This document shows, in pieces, positions 49,699 to 58,677 of a DNA stretch of 64,000 nt. The DNA is taken from assembly GCA_958295805.1 (NCBI GenBank), contig OY282373.1, positions 219,001 through 283,000 of the forward strand, read 5' to 3'. A model generated the notes under the pieces. That model was not told where the DNA came from and made no database searches. It worked only from the letters and a program-made list of their open reading frames with translations. Both the position numbers and the translations under genes were made by a program. The stretch comes from an uncultured Nitrospirales bacterium (lineage in GTDB: Bacteria; Nitrospirota; Nitrospiria; Nitrospirales; UBA8639). Within the stretch, counting starts at the first letter, position 1, and every line of letters starts with the position of its first letter.

Positions 49699-51411
49699 AT
49701 GAATCGAAACGACCAACTCTCTCTTGCCTTGCCCCCTCCGCCGGCTGACGCCGACACGCCGCTTATCCCGGCGCGCATGGTCAATGAGTGGGTCTATTGT
49801 CCGCGGTTGGCTTATCTGGAGTGGGTCGAGGGTGAATGGGCGGAGAGCGGCGATACGGCAGAAGGTGCGCGAACCCATGCCCGAGTCGACGAGGGTGGGG
49901 GGCACTTGCCTGCCCCAGAAAATCTCAGCGAGGAGATGTCCCGAGCTAGGGCCGTCACCCTTTCCTCTGAGCGTCTGGGTATTATTGCCAAGATGGACGT
50001 GGTGGAGGCGGACGGCGGAACGGCCACGCCCGTGGACTTCAAGAAGAGCAAGCGGCCCCACGTCGCCGCTGGTGCTTACGAACCTGAGCGGGTCCAGGTC
50101 TGCGCCCAAGCCATGATCCTGGAGGACAATGGATATACGGTCGCTCAAGGTGCCCTCTGGTACGCCGGCTCGCGTGAGAAAGTGCCGGTCGTCCTGGACG
50201 ATGAACTCCGTGCCCAAACGTTGGAGGCGATCTCGAGCCTTCGCATGGCCGCGGACTCTGGTCGTCGCCCTCCGCCACTCGAAAACAGTCCCAAATGCCC
50301 GCGCTGCTCGCTGGCGGGTATTTGTCTGCCGGATGAGACCAACTTGTTTCGAAAGGGATATCCGCCTCGGTCACTTAACCCGTCCGACGATCCGGCGCTT
50401 CCTCTCTACGTCCAGACGCCGGGCGCACGATTGCGCAAGAGTGAAGAGCGGTTGGTCGTTGAGATTGAAGAAGAAAAAGTGGAACTGCCGCTGATCGACG
50501 TGTCCCAGGTCGCGCTGTTTGGCCCGGTCTCGGTGACGACGCCGGCGCTGCACGCCCTGATGCGCGCTGAGATTCCGGTTTCTTGGTTCTCCACCGGAGG
50601 CTGGTTTCTTGGCCATACGGTCGGGACCGGCAACGGCAACGTGGCGGTGCGCGAGGCACAATACCGGCTGGCATTTGATGAACGTCGTTGCCTCTCGTTC
50701 TCGCGTGATCTCGTAGAAGCAAAAATACGAAACGCTCGCACCTTGCTCCGCCGCAATTGGCGCGCAGAACGGAACGTAGACGCCAGAGAAGAGACGCTGA
50801 CCAAGCTGAAGCGCGTGGCCCAGCATGCGCCTCATGCCAGCAACGCTCAGCAGTTATTGGGTGTCGAGGGCGAGGCGGCCGCGATCTATTTTGCGTGTTT
50901 CGAGAACATGTTGACCATGGACGCAGACGAAGGCCTCGCCGCGTTTTCCTTCTCGACGCGCAATCGGCGTCCACCCACGGACCCTGTAAACGCAATGCTG
51001 TCGTTGGCGTATGCCCTGCTGACGCGGGCCTTTGCCACGACGATCTCGGCGACGGGACTGGACCCTTACATGGGCTTGTACCACCGCCCTCGCCATGGCC
51101 GCCCGGCATTGGCCCTTGATTTGATGGAACCGTTCCGTCCTATCGTGGCCGATTCCTGCGTGATCCAAGCCGTCAACAACGGCGAAGTGAAGCCGGGCGA
51201 TTTCGTATTCAACGGGCCGGCGTGTGCGTTGAAGCCCGGTGGCCGGAAGGCACTCATCGCTGCGTTTGAACGCCGTATGGAACAAGAGACGACTCATCCA
51301 CTGTTCGGATATCGCGTCTCCATGCGCCGGTTGATTGACGTGCAGGCGCGACTGCTTGCCCGACACGTGCAGGGAGAGATTCCGACCTATCCACATTATC
51401 TCCCCCGGTAG
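49699..51411 (+). CDS. cas4-cas1: Cas4-Cas1 fusion, adaptation integrase
   Basis: The 570-residue protein has an N-terminal Cas4: YCPRLAYLEW, RecB-type AKMDVVEADGG..PVDFKKSK, and KCPRCSLAGICLPDE with the Fe-S cysteines. A Cas1 from about residue 235 has the metal ligands in LGVEGEAAAIYF (Glu), YHRPRHGRPALALDLMEPFRP (His and Asp). Cas1 integrates spacers with Cas2. Fused Cas4 selects PAM-bearing prespacers (TTN in the Geobacter I-G system). cas2 follows 5 bp downstream. The promoter should lie in the ~110-bp gap after the PIN pseudogene. Confidence 0.95.
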   Translation: MNRNDQLSLALPPPPADADTPLIPARMVNEWVYCPRLAYLEWVEGEWAESGDTAEGARTHARVDEGGGHLPAPENLSEEMSRARAVTLSSERLGIIAKMDVVEADGGTATPVDFKKSKRPHVAAGAYEPERVQVCAQAMILEDNGYTVAQGALWYAGSREKVPVVLDDELRAQTLEAISSLRMAADSGRRPPPLENSPKCPRCSLAGICLPDETNLFRKGYPPRSLNPSDDPALPLYVQTPGARLRKSEERLVVEIEEEKVELPLIDVSQVALFGPVSVTTPALHALMRAEIPVSWFSTGGWFLGHTVGTGNGNVAVREAQYRLAFDERRCLSFSRDLVEAKIRNARTLLRRNWRAERNVDAREETLTKLKRVAQHAPHASNAQQLLGVEGEAAAIYFACFENMLTMDADEGLAAFSFSTRNRRPPTDPVNAMLSLAYALLTRAFATTISATGLDPYMGLYHRPRHGRPALALDLMEPFRPIVADSCVIQAVNNGEVKPGDFVFNGPACALKPGGRKALIAAFERRMEQETTHPLFGYRVSMRRLIDVQARLLARHVQGEIPTYPHYLPR

Positions 51412-51416
51412 CCGTC

Positions 51417-51710
51417 ATGGCTAACGAGCGTCTCTACGTCGTCACCTACGACATCGCCGAGCCGAAACGGTGGCGACGGGTCTTTAAGACAATGAAAGGC
51501 TACGGCCACTGGCTGCAATTGTCGGTCTTTCAGTGTCGGTTGACGGCTAGGCGACGTGCCGAAATGATCGGGCGTTTGGAAAAACTGATCCGGCTTGCGG
51601 AAGATCACGTCCTGATCATTGACCTGGGTCCTGCAGACCGCGTTGATCTTCACGTCGAGAGCTTGGGCAAGGGCTACGAAATCCCAACCCGACAAGCTAT
51701 AATTGTCTAA
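51417..51710 (+). CDS. cas2: CRISPR adaptation protein Cas2
   Basis: The 97-residue protein MANERLYVVTYDIAEPKRWRRVFKTMKGYGHWLQLSVFQCRLT has the conserved beta1 Asp (YDI) and the WLQxSVFxC Cas2 motif, with a C-terminal VDLHVESLGKGYEIP. It dimerises and bridges Cas1 dimers during spacer integration. It lies 5 bp after cas4-cas1 and is followed by the leader and array. Confidence 0.95.
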   Translation: MANERLYVVTYDIAEPKRWRRVFKTMKGYGHWLQLSVFQCRLTARRRAEMIGRLEKLIRLAEDHVLIIDLGPADRVDLHVESLGKGYEIPTRQAIIV

Positions 51711-51918
51711 GCCCTGATGTGCCGAATTGTTTGCGAGTGCTTTGGTACACACGAAATGATGGGCAGTGCTCGCATCGCGGTTTGTCTTATAAAATAAGGA
51801 GATGCCGAACCCTATGTGGGTCTTCCAAGAGCATTTTCAGTCTCCTTGGAGACAACAAAGTCCAGTGCTCGCAACACTTCGAAATAAGCCAAATCACACA
51901 AAGAGATGGAAGGCAACT
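51711..51918 (+). promoter_or_regulatory. CRISPR leader
   Basis: 208 bp between the cas2 stop and the first repeat, without a supported gene. TATAAAAT at 51785-51792 with TTGTCT a short distance upstream is a possible array promoter. Leader polarity is supported by a degenerate repeat at the far end of the array. Confidence 0.7.
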
Positions 51919-53120
51919 ATTTCCGAGGCAAGCTTGCCTCGGCCTCATTGAAGCACGGTACGCATGAAAATGTCGGTATTATATTTTCCGGATTTCCGAG
52001 GCAAGCTTGCCTCGGCCTCATTGAAGCAAGTTTTGCGAGCAGAGCGGAACACCGTACTTTCTCTAATTTCCGAGGCAAGCTTGCCTCGGCCTCATTGAAG
52101 CTGCCGAAACAATAGCATGACCTTTTCCAAAATAGTAATTTCCGAGGCAAGCTTGCCTCGGCCTCATTGAAGCTGGTGGTGGTATTACACCAAAAGATCG
52201 CAATCGATTATTTCCGAGGCAAGCTTGCCTCGGCCTCATTGAAGCGTGGTGATCCTCGTCTGTGGCAAAATGAACCACCACACATTTCCGAGGCAAGCTT
52301 GCCTCGGCCTCATTGAAGCGTTTGACAGATGCTGGTGATATGCAAAAGGATGCTCATATTTCCGAGGCAAGCTTGCCTCGGCCTCATTGAAGCTTCGTAA
52401 AACGAACACTACCCTGAAAGTCAATCCGAATTTCCGAGGCAAGCTTGCCTCGGCCTCATTGAAGCGCCAAAGACGAGGGTCGCCACTGAATTCCTTATAG
52501 TCATTTCCGAGGCAAGCTTGCCTCGGCCTCATTGAAGCGGTGCGATACGACCGGTTGGCATACGGAACGGGCGAATTTCCGAGGCAAGCTTGCCTCGGCC
52601 TCATTGAAGCACCAATCTGAGTATGCGGATCGCACGTTCCGCGACGCGATTTCCGAGGCAAGCTTGCCTCGGCCTCATTGAAGCCCGCCCGCGTCCGCGT
52701 TCGCCGACGAATAACGCCGGCATTTCCGAGGCAAGCTTGCCTCGGCCTCATTGAAGCTATTTCACCGGAAGTTAGTATCTCATTAACCAATTCATTTCCG
52801 AGGCAAGCTTGCCTCGGCCTCATTGAAGCCAGTATTGGTTTTATTACAAATGCGTTCATGCTCGTCATTTCCGAGGCAAGCTTGCCTCGGCCTCATTGAA
52901 GCCAGTATTGGTTTTATTACAAATGCGTTCATGCTCGTCATTTCCGAGGCAAGCTTGCCTCGGCCTCATTGAAGCACTTGGTCGCAGTTTCAGGACCTTT
53001 TGCGCGACCGTTATTTCCGAGGCAAGCTTGCCTCGGCCTCATTGAAGCGTATAGTGGATGTTCGGATTTCCATCCGAGATTTTGATTTCCGAGACAAGCT
53101 TGCCGCGGCCTCATTGAGGC
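51919..53120 (+). CRISPR. CRISPR array, 17 repeats of 36 bp, 16 spacers
   Basis: Repeats begin at 51919 and recur with spacers of 36-38 bp. The first 16 are identical: ATTT, the perfect palindrome CCGAGGCAAGCTTGCCTCGG, then CCTCATTGAAGC. ATTGAAGC fits the conserved type I 5' handle, so transcription runs from the cas2 side. The seventeenth repeat (53085-53120) has three substitutions, marking the old end. Spacers 13 (52830-52866) and 14 (52903-52939) are identical. No spacer visibly matches elsewhere in this window. Antisense frames reading ASMRPRQACLGN are artefacts of the repeat. Confidence 0.98.
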
Positions 53121-53500
53121 TAGGGTTTGATCAGTCGGCTTTTCACGCTGGAGTAGCCATTTCTGCCGCCTTCCCTTTCACCCTCACTTCCTGCCGTCCG
53201 TGGGGGCAGGGTTTCTCCTCTCCCATCAAGAAACTTTTGTAAAAATCGTCATTCCTGTATATGGTCGCCGGTTGTTGACAGAAAAAGGGGAGGGGGCCGT
53301 TCCTAGTGCCAGGTGAAGCGAGCTGCCCGCCCTCCTTCGGCGCGGGCAACGGGACCATTCCTGCTCAACGGCTGGCTCTCCGAGTGCCAAAGGTCTATAC
53401 ATGGACGGGCTTGTGACAGGATTTCATGGTATGGTAAATCTTCAGGATCAATGAAAACAGAGGAAGAGAACACAGAGTCATCATTGCGACAAGGGTGGCC
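53121..53500. other. Gap between array and glycosyltransferase
   Basis: 380 bp with no supported gene. Possible short frames on both strands lack family features. An AT-rich segment around 53420-53450 may hold the promoter for the next gene. Confidence 0.4.
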
Positions 53501-54664
53501 ATGGACACTCACTCTATACAGTTAAGTCTTGCGATTCTGGCGGCGGGGTTTTGGGGACCCGTGGGCCTATGGCTCATGCTCAAACGTCATGCGTTAACGG
53601 TGTTGGCAACCGTGCCGGTGGAAACTCATCAACAACTGCCGAGGCTTTCGGTCATAATCCCCGCTCGTAATGAAGAACGAAATCTGGAACAGGCGCTCCA
53701 GTCGGTCTTGAAGCAGGATTATCCGGATCTGGAGATTGTGGTGGTGAACGACCGGTCGACGGACAGGACGGGGGCAATTCTTGAAACGTGGGCGAAACGG
53801 GATCCGCGCCTCACCGTTCTGACCATAGAAACATTGCCGGACGGCTGGTTCGGACAGACGCATGCGCTCCACGTGGGCGCGCAGCAGGCGCACGGCGACG
53901 TCTTTCTGTTCACCGATGCGGATGTCGTGTTTCATCCGTCGGCGCTCAGGAAAGCCGTGCATTACATGCAGACGAACCGGTTCGATCACCTGACCGCGGC
54001 ATTTGAAAACATCATGCCCGGGGTCCTCCTCAACGTTCTCTCCGCTACCTTTGGTCTCTTCATGCTCATCGTGTTTGCCCCCTGGAATGCACGCAATCCC
54101 AAAAGTCGAAGGTACATGGGCATTGGCGCTTTCAATCTGGTTCGACGGTCCGTGTATCGGGCGATCGGGGGACATACAACCATCGCTCTTCTCCCGAATA
54201 ACGACCTGAAATTCGGAAAGCTGGTGAAAGAGCGCGGCTATAGACAGGATGTATTGAACGGATACGGCATGGTGGCGATAGAGTGGTACTCATCGCTCCC
54301 GGGGTTTATTGACGGTCTCGTAAAGAACATCTTCGCCGGCATTGAGTACCGCGTGTCTCTGGTGCTGCTCATGGCCGTCACGTCACTGTTGGTTCACATC
54401 TGGCCGTGGGTCGGGGTCTGGCTGACCACGGGAGTTCCCCAAGCCTTGTTGGCCGGGACCGTGGTGATGATGGTCGTCAGCTTTGGCGTCGTCATGGCCC
54501 CGTTCGGGGTGAAACCGTGGCATGGGCTGTTGCTGCCGGTGACGATCAGCTTGTTGGTTTATATCCAGTGCCGCGCGATGGTTTTGATACTTCTTCGGGG
54601 CGGCATCCATTGGGGCGGGAGGTTCTATTCGTTACGTGAACTGAAGGCGAAGAAAGGCGAATAA
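53501..54664 (+). CDS. Membrane glycosyltransferase family 2 protein
   Basis: The 387-residue protein has an N-terminal membrane helix, then a GT-A core with LSVIIPARNEERNLEQALQSVLKQDYPDLEIVVVNDRSTDRT (nucleotide-sugar site, DRS), FLFTDADVVFHP (metal-binding DxD) and an acceptor-side NNDLKFGKLVKERGYR, and two to four C-terminal membrane helices. The layout resembles HpnB/CrtQ-type hopanoid or carotenoid glycosyltransferases, but the acceptor cannot be told. An in-frame GTG lies two codons upstream. An FAD oxidoreductase follows 91 bp later. Confidence 0.88.
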   Translation: MDTHSIQLSLAILAAGFWGPVGLWLMLKRHALTVLATVPVETHQQLPRLSVIIPARNEERNLEQALQSVLKQDYPDLEIVVVNDRSTDRTGAILETWAKRDPRLTVLTIETLPDGWFGQTHALHVGAQQAHGDVFLFTDADVVFHPSALRKAVHYMQTNRFDHLTAAFENIMPGVLLNVLSATFGLFMLIVFAPWNARNPKSRRYMGIGAFNLVRRSVYRAIGGHTTIALLPNNDLKFGKLVKERGYRQDVLNGYGMVAIEWYSSLPGFIDGLVKNIFAGIEYRVSLVLLMAVTSLLVHIWPWVGVWLTTGVPQALLAGTVVMMVVSFGVVMAPFGVKPWHGLLLPVTISLLVYIQCRAMVLILLRGGIHWGGRFYSLRELKAKKGE

Positions 54665-54755
54665 GGACCTTAAAAGGTCAAGAAGCACCCCGGGGGATAA
54701 GAAATCGATTCGCCAACTGCTGGCCAGCGGGAACGGCTGAAAAACCAAAAAGCGA

Positions 54756-56111
54756 ATGGCGATTGTGACGGACGTGAAGAAGGTCATCGTCATTGGCGGA
54801 GGAGCCGCGGGGCTGGCCGCCGCCTGGACGCTTCGCCGGCGCGGGATTGACGTGGCCCTGTTGGAGGCGGCGGACCATGCTGGCGGCCGCATGGCCGGGG
54901 AAGTGGTAGACGGTTGTTTCCACGTAGACGTGGGCGCTCAAATTTTCAGCACGACCCACCTGATTACGCTGCGGATGTGCCGGGAGCTGGGCGTCGAGTT
55001 GCCTGACTCCACCGCGAGAGCAGCCGTGAGCATCTACCGCAAAGGCCGGCTGCACGAAGTGAATCTCAGGAACGTGCTTTCCTGCAAAGTGGCTTCTCCC
55101 AAAGCCCTCTGGCAGGCATTCAAACTTGCCCGAATGCTCCGGCGGCGCAGAGAGGATTTCCTGGCCGATGACTATGCCCGGTTGCTGGACCTGGATACCA
55201 GGGAAAGCCTTGACGACTATGGACGGACGCACGACGCCGGGGAACTTCTGAAAGATTTGGGAGAAATCCTTACGATCAGCCTGACGCTGAGTCCGCCGGA
55301 GCGAATCGGCGCTCTCTATGGAGTGCTGATTCTCTGGAAAAGCCTTTTCACCGGCTCTGCCAATCGGCCGCTCGCGCCACAACGGGGCGTCGGGGCCTTT
55401 GCCCGGGCGTTGGCCGGAGCGTGCGCGGACGATACCCGGCTCGCCACGCCGGTGGAGCGCGTGGTGGTCGAAGACGGAGTAACGAAAGGGGTGGTTGCCA
55501 AAGATGGATTTCTGGAAGCCGATGCGGTCATATGCGCGACCACGGCTCCCGATGCTTTGCGGATCATCCCCGACCTTCCCGACGCTATCAGGCACTCCCT
55601 GGGGAAGATCACCTACTCCAGGTGCTGCCACGTGGTTTTCGGCGTTGACGGCCACCCTCTCCCTCGCCGTCACTCTATCGTCATGTTTCCCAGAATCCCC
55701 GGTTATTCCCTGGCCGTCTACTGTGACAGCACCGTGATGGCGCCCTTGTCCGCTCCACCGGGCAAAGGCCTTATTCATGCCTTCGGCGTTGATGATGACA
55801 GCGATGAACTGTTTGCACTGAGTGATGATGAACTTGAACGCCGGGTCATCGCAGAAATTAGAACGTTCGCCCCCGCCATGCCGGAAGAAACCCTCTTTAG
55901 ACGCATTTACCGTTGGAAAGAGGCGGTGGCGCTGGCTCCCGGAGGCACGATGACCGAGATGTATGAATTGCGGCGGCAACGCTACCCGGGGGTCAGGGGA
56001 TTGTTCTTGGCAGGCGGGTACATGGACGTGCCGGGGGTGAACGGCGCCCTGTCCAGTGGAATCAACGCCGCCGGGGATGCTGAGCGTTTCTTGACCGAAG
56101 GCGGGGGGTGA
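54756..56111 (+). CDS. FAD-dependent amine oxidase/desaturase-like oxidoreductase
   Basis: The 451-residue protein begins with the dinucleotide-binding VIVIGGGAAGLAAAWTLRRRGIDVALLEAADHAGGRMA (GxGxxG...E...GGR). It ends with GLFLAGGYMDVPGVNGALSSGINAAGDAERFL, the second FAD-contact motif of the flavin amine oxidase / protoporphyrinogen oxidase / phytoene desaturase superfamily. The substrate cannot be assigned. Linkage to a lipid-type glycosyltransferase makes a membrane-isoprenoid pathway conceivable, but this is inference. Confidence 0.88.
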   Translation: MAIVTDVKKVIVIGGGAAGLAAAWTLRRRGIDVALLEAADHAGGRMAGEVVDGCFHVDVGAQIFSTTHLITLRMCRELGVELPDSTARAAVSIYRKGRLHEVNLRNVLSCKVASPKALWQAFKLARMLRRRREDFLADDYARLLDLDTRESLDDYGRTHDAGELLKDLGEILTISLTLSPPERIGALYGVLILWKSLFTGSANRPLAPQRGVGAFARALAGACADDTRLATPVERVVVEDGVTKGVVAKDGFLEADAVICATTAPDALRIIPDLPDAIRHSLGKITYSRCCHVVFGVDGHPLPRRHSIVMFPRIPGYSLAVYCDSTVMAPLSAPPGKGLIHAFGVDDDSDELFALSDDELERRVIAEIRTFAPAMPEETLFRRIYRWKEAVALAPGGTMTEMYELRRQRYPGVRGLFLAGGYMDVPGVNGALSSGINAAGDAERFLTEGGG

Positions 56112-56385
56112 CCTGAAAGCGTTCCAGCGGGCTCTATGCCGTCTCGGTTCCCGTCATCCTTTATCTTGGACCAGGACGCACGCTGATTGCAGCCTTCCCC
56201 CATCCTGATCTCAGACGCCTTTGTGCTTTGTCGCCTTCCGTCACGTTTTTCTTTTTTCGAATTGAGACTTGGTGGAGGTTTGGTTTCCTCTTGAAGAAAG
56301 GGTGTATAGTGTCAGGAGGGAAAAGGGGGCTTGTGAAAATCCTCGGCACTTGACACGTGTCCCCATCAAAAAAAACGGTGATGCC

Positions 56386-56754
56386 ATGAATAGACAAAAA
56401 TTTTGCACGTTGATGGGATTGTCGCTCCTGCTCACCTCATGGAGTGTCGCCTCTTTGACACCCGTGAAGATTCAGATGGAATCATGGTCTCCGTATTATA
56501 TCCCGGCCGCGGCAACGGTGATGGCTCAACACCCTATTCTTTGGGAAAATCCCACGGCCACCCACCACACGGTGACGCACGACGGTTGTCAGGAAGAGGG
56601 TCCTTGTCTTTTTGATTCTGGATCGATACCGCCTGCCGGGGTGTATGAGATACCAGGATTACCTCCTGGACAGTATCCCTACCACTGTACCGTCCATCCC
56701 GTCATGCGAGGCACCATCGTCGTCACAAGCGCGGACCATCCCTCCGAGATTTGA
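56386..56754 (+). CDS. Cupredoxin-domain protein, exported
   Basis: The ATG at 56386 (an upstream in-frame start at 56269 adds 39 non-family residues) gives 122 residues with a signal peptide NRQKFCTLMGLSLLLTSWSVAS. Type 1 copper ligands appear as a His in ATHHTVTHD and Cys-His-Met in YHCTVHPVMRG. It is a plastocyanin-like electron carrier of the periplasm. Partners are unknown; an internal Cys pair (CQEEGPC) may form a disulfide. Confidence 0.92.
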   Translation: MNRQKFCTLMGLSLLLTSWSVASLTPVKIQMESWSPYYIPAAATVMAQHPILWENPTATHHTVTHDGCQEEGPCLFDSGSIPPAGVYEIPGLPPGQYPYHCTVHPVMRGTIVVTSADHPSEI

Positions 56755-56940
56755 TCCGACGTCCTGGACGGAAGCGTGTTGTTTTCTGAAAAGACAAAAA
56801 TTTTGCGAGCAACCCTTGACTCTCGCCGACGTTTTTTTATTTTATGAGACGGAACAGGGAAGCACCTTCTAGCGAGCGTCGATTGGCCGATCGTTCTTTT
56901 CTCAGAATCTCACGATTGAAACGATTGAAGAGGGAGAGCC

Positions 56941-57894
56941 GTGGGCTCAATGGTTGAAATACGGCAACTTCGGAAAACCTTCGGGCCGATTGTTGCGGTG
57001 GATCACGTATCATTTACCGTGAGCCGGGGGGACGTTCTGGGGTTTTTAGGGCCGAACGGCGCCGGGAAATCGACGACGATGAAGATGATCACGGGGTTCC
57101 TGACCCCAACAAAGGGAACCGTCACAGTCAATGGATTCGATATTCAGCAGCAACCCCTTGACGCAAAAAAGAATCTGGGATATCTCCCTGAAGGTGCCCC
57201 TGCCTATGGGGACATGACGCCGCTGAGTTTTCTGTTGTTCATTGGCGCGATGCGAGGGTTTCGGGGTGATGACCTTCGTCGGCGCGTGAGGGAGACGGTC
57301 AAGAAGGTGAATCTTGACGGCGTGCTTCACCAGCCCGTTGAAACTTTATCGAAAGGCTTTAAGCGACGAGTGGGATTGGCCCAAGCCATTCTTCACGATC
57401 CGTCCGTGCTGATTTTAGATGAGCCCACCGACGGTCTGGACCCCAATCAAAAGCACGAAGTTCGATCCCTCATTCGAGACATGGCGAAACAGAAGGCCAT
57501 TATTCTCTCCACGCATGTCTTGGAGGAAGTGCAGGCGGTGTGTACGCGGGCCATGATTATTGCCAAGGGCAAGGTCATTACGGACGGCACCCCGGCCGAG
57601 CTTGAAGCACAGTCTCGATATTACAACTCAATCATCTTACGCCTGAAAGGTGAGGCCGCGGGCGTTCAAGCCATGCTTCAACGTCTGCCGGGCGTTAAGA
57701 CCGTTGACGTCCTGGAAGGGCCATCCGGCACACGGGGTTTTCGAGTCATTCCGGAACGTGGGCAGACGATCATCGGTGCCGTGAGTCAGGGCGTCCACGA
57801 TCACCCTTGGGACGTGATTGAGTTGTCCGTCGACCGCGGGCACTTGGATGAAGTGTTCCGGTCGTTGACGATGCCCGCCCAGGCCCTGACCTAG
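56941..57894 (+). CDS. ABC transporter ATP-binding protein (GldA-like)
   Basis: The 317-residue ATPase has Walker A GPNGAGKSTTMK, signature LSKGFKRRVGLAQAIL, Walker B LILDEPTDGLD and the switch His in ILSTHVLEEVQAV, plus a C-terminal regulatory domain. The GTG at 56941 follows GAGGGAGAGCC closely; ATG 56950 is an alternative. It energises the adjacent permease. The four-gene order ATPase, permease, GldG-like, DUF4340 recurs in gliding/secretion-type ABC clusters of unknown cargo. Confidence 0.93.
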   Translation: MGSMVEIRQLRKTFGPIVAVDHVSFTVSRGDVLGFLGPNGAGKSTTMKMITGFLTPTKGTVTVNGFDIQQQPLDAKKNLGYLPEGAPAYGDMTPLSFLLFIGAMRGFRGDDLRRRVRETVKKVNLDGVLHQPVETLSKGFKRRVGLAQAILHDPSVLILDEPTDGLDPNQKHEVRSLIRDMAKQKAIILSTHVLEEVQAVCTRAMIIAKGKVITDGTPAELEAQSRYYNSIILRLKGEAAGVQAMLQRLPGVKTVDVLEGPSGTRGFRVIPERGQTIIGAVSQGVHDHPWDVIELSVDRGHLDEVFRSLTMPAQALT

Positions 57895-57929
57895 AACAAC
57901 CAAGAAACGCATCGGACCAAAGGCACTCC

Positions 57930-58664
57930 ATGAGCAGAATCGGCGTCATCTTCAAACGGGAATTGATCGGGTACTTTGCCACGCCGATTGCCGCGGTGTT
58001 CATCGTCATTTTCTTGATGCTCGCCGGGGCCTTTACCTTTTACCTGGGAGACTTCTTTGCCCGAGGGCAGGCCGACCTCCTGCCTTTTTTCAATTTTCAT
58101 CCTTGGCTCTATCTGGTCTTGATCCCAGCCTTGGCCATGCGGCTCTGGGCGGAAGAGCGGCGAGGCGGGACCATCGAATTGTTGTTCACGCTGCCCGTGA
58201 CCTTGTGGGAGGCGGTGGTCGGGAAGTTTTTAGCGGCGTGGTGTTTTACGGGCATTGCCCTGGCCTTGACCTTTCCCCTGTGGGTCACCGTCAATGTGTT
58301 GGGTGAACCCGATAACGGCGTGATTCTCGCGGGATACATCGGCAGTTTCCTGATGGCTGGCGGATTTATGGCGATTGGCTCATGCGTGTCGGCCATGACC
58401 AAAAACCAGGTGATTGCGTTTGTCGTCAGCGTCGTCGTGGGTTTGGGGTTTGTGTTGAGCGGCTTTCCGCTCGTGTTGGATTTTTTCAGTGGATGGACGC
58501 CTCAATTTTTTCTGGACCTCATCAGTTCCTTCAGTTTCCTGACGCATTTTCATGACGTGAGTCGCGGGGTGATTGATCTACGCGACGTGGTGTATTTTCT
58601 GTCCCTGATCGTGTTCTGGTTGTTTGCCACCGCCCTGATTCTTGAATGGAAAAAAGCGGAATAG
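57930..58664 (+). CDS. ABC-2 type permease (GldF-like)
   Basis: The 244-residue membrane protein begins MSRIGVIFKRELIGYFATPIAAVFIVIFLMLAGAFTFYLG and has six hydrophobic segments. The conserved LWAEERRGGTIELLFTLPVTLWEAVVGKFLAAW is typical of GldF-family ABC-2 permeases. It lies 35 bp after its ATPase. Its end overlaps no coding part of the next gene, whose start is 13 bp on. Confidence 0.92.
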   Translation: MSRIGVIFKRELIGYFATPIAAVFIVIFLMLAGAFTFYLGDFFARGQADLLPFFNFHPWLYLVLIPALAMRLWAEERRGGTIELLFTLPVTLWEAVVGKFLAAWCFTGIALALTFPLWVTVNVLGEPDNGVILAGYIGSFLMAGGFMAIGSCVSAMTKNQVIAFVVSVVVGLGFVLSGFPLVLDFFSGWTPQFFLDLISSFSFLTHFHDVSRGVIDLRDVVYFLSLIVFWLFATALILEWKKAE

Positions 58665-58677
58665 AGACGCAAAGCTC

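Noticed and set aside
51906-53242. Open frames on both strands across the CRISPR array, with ASMRPRQACLGN or FRGKLASASLK repeats
   Set aside because: They are readings of the 36-bp repeat and vary in frame with each spacer length; no coding features outside the repeat.
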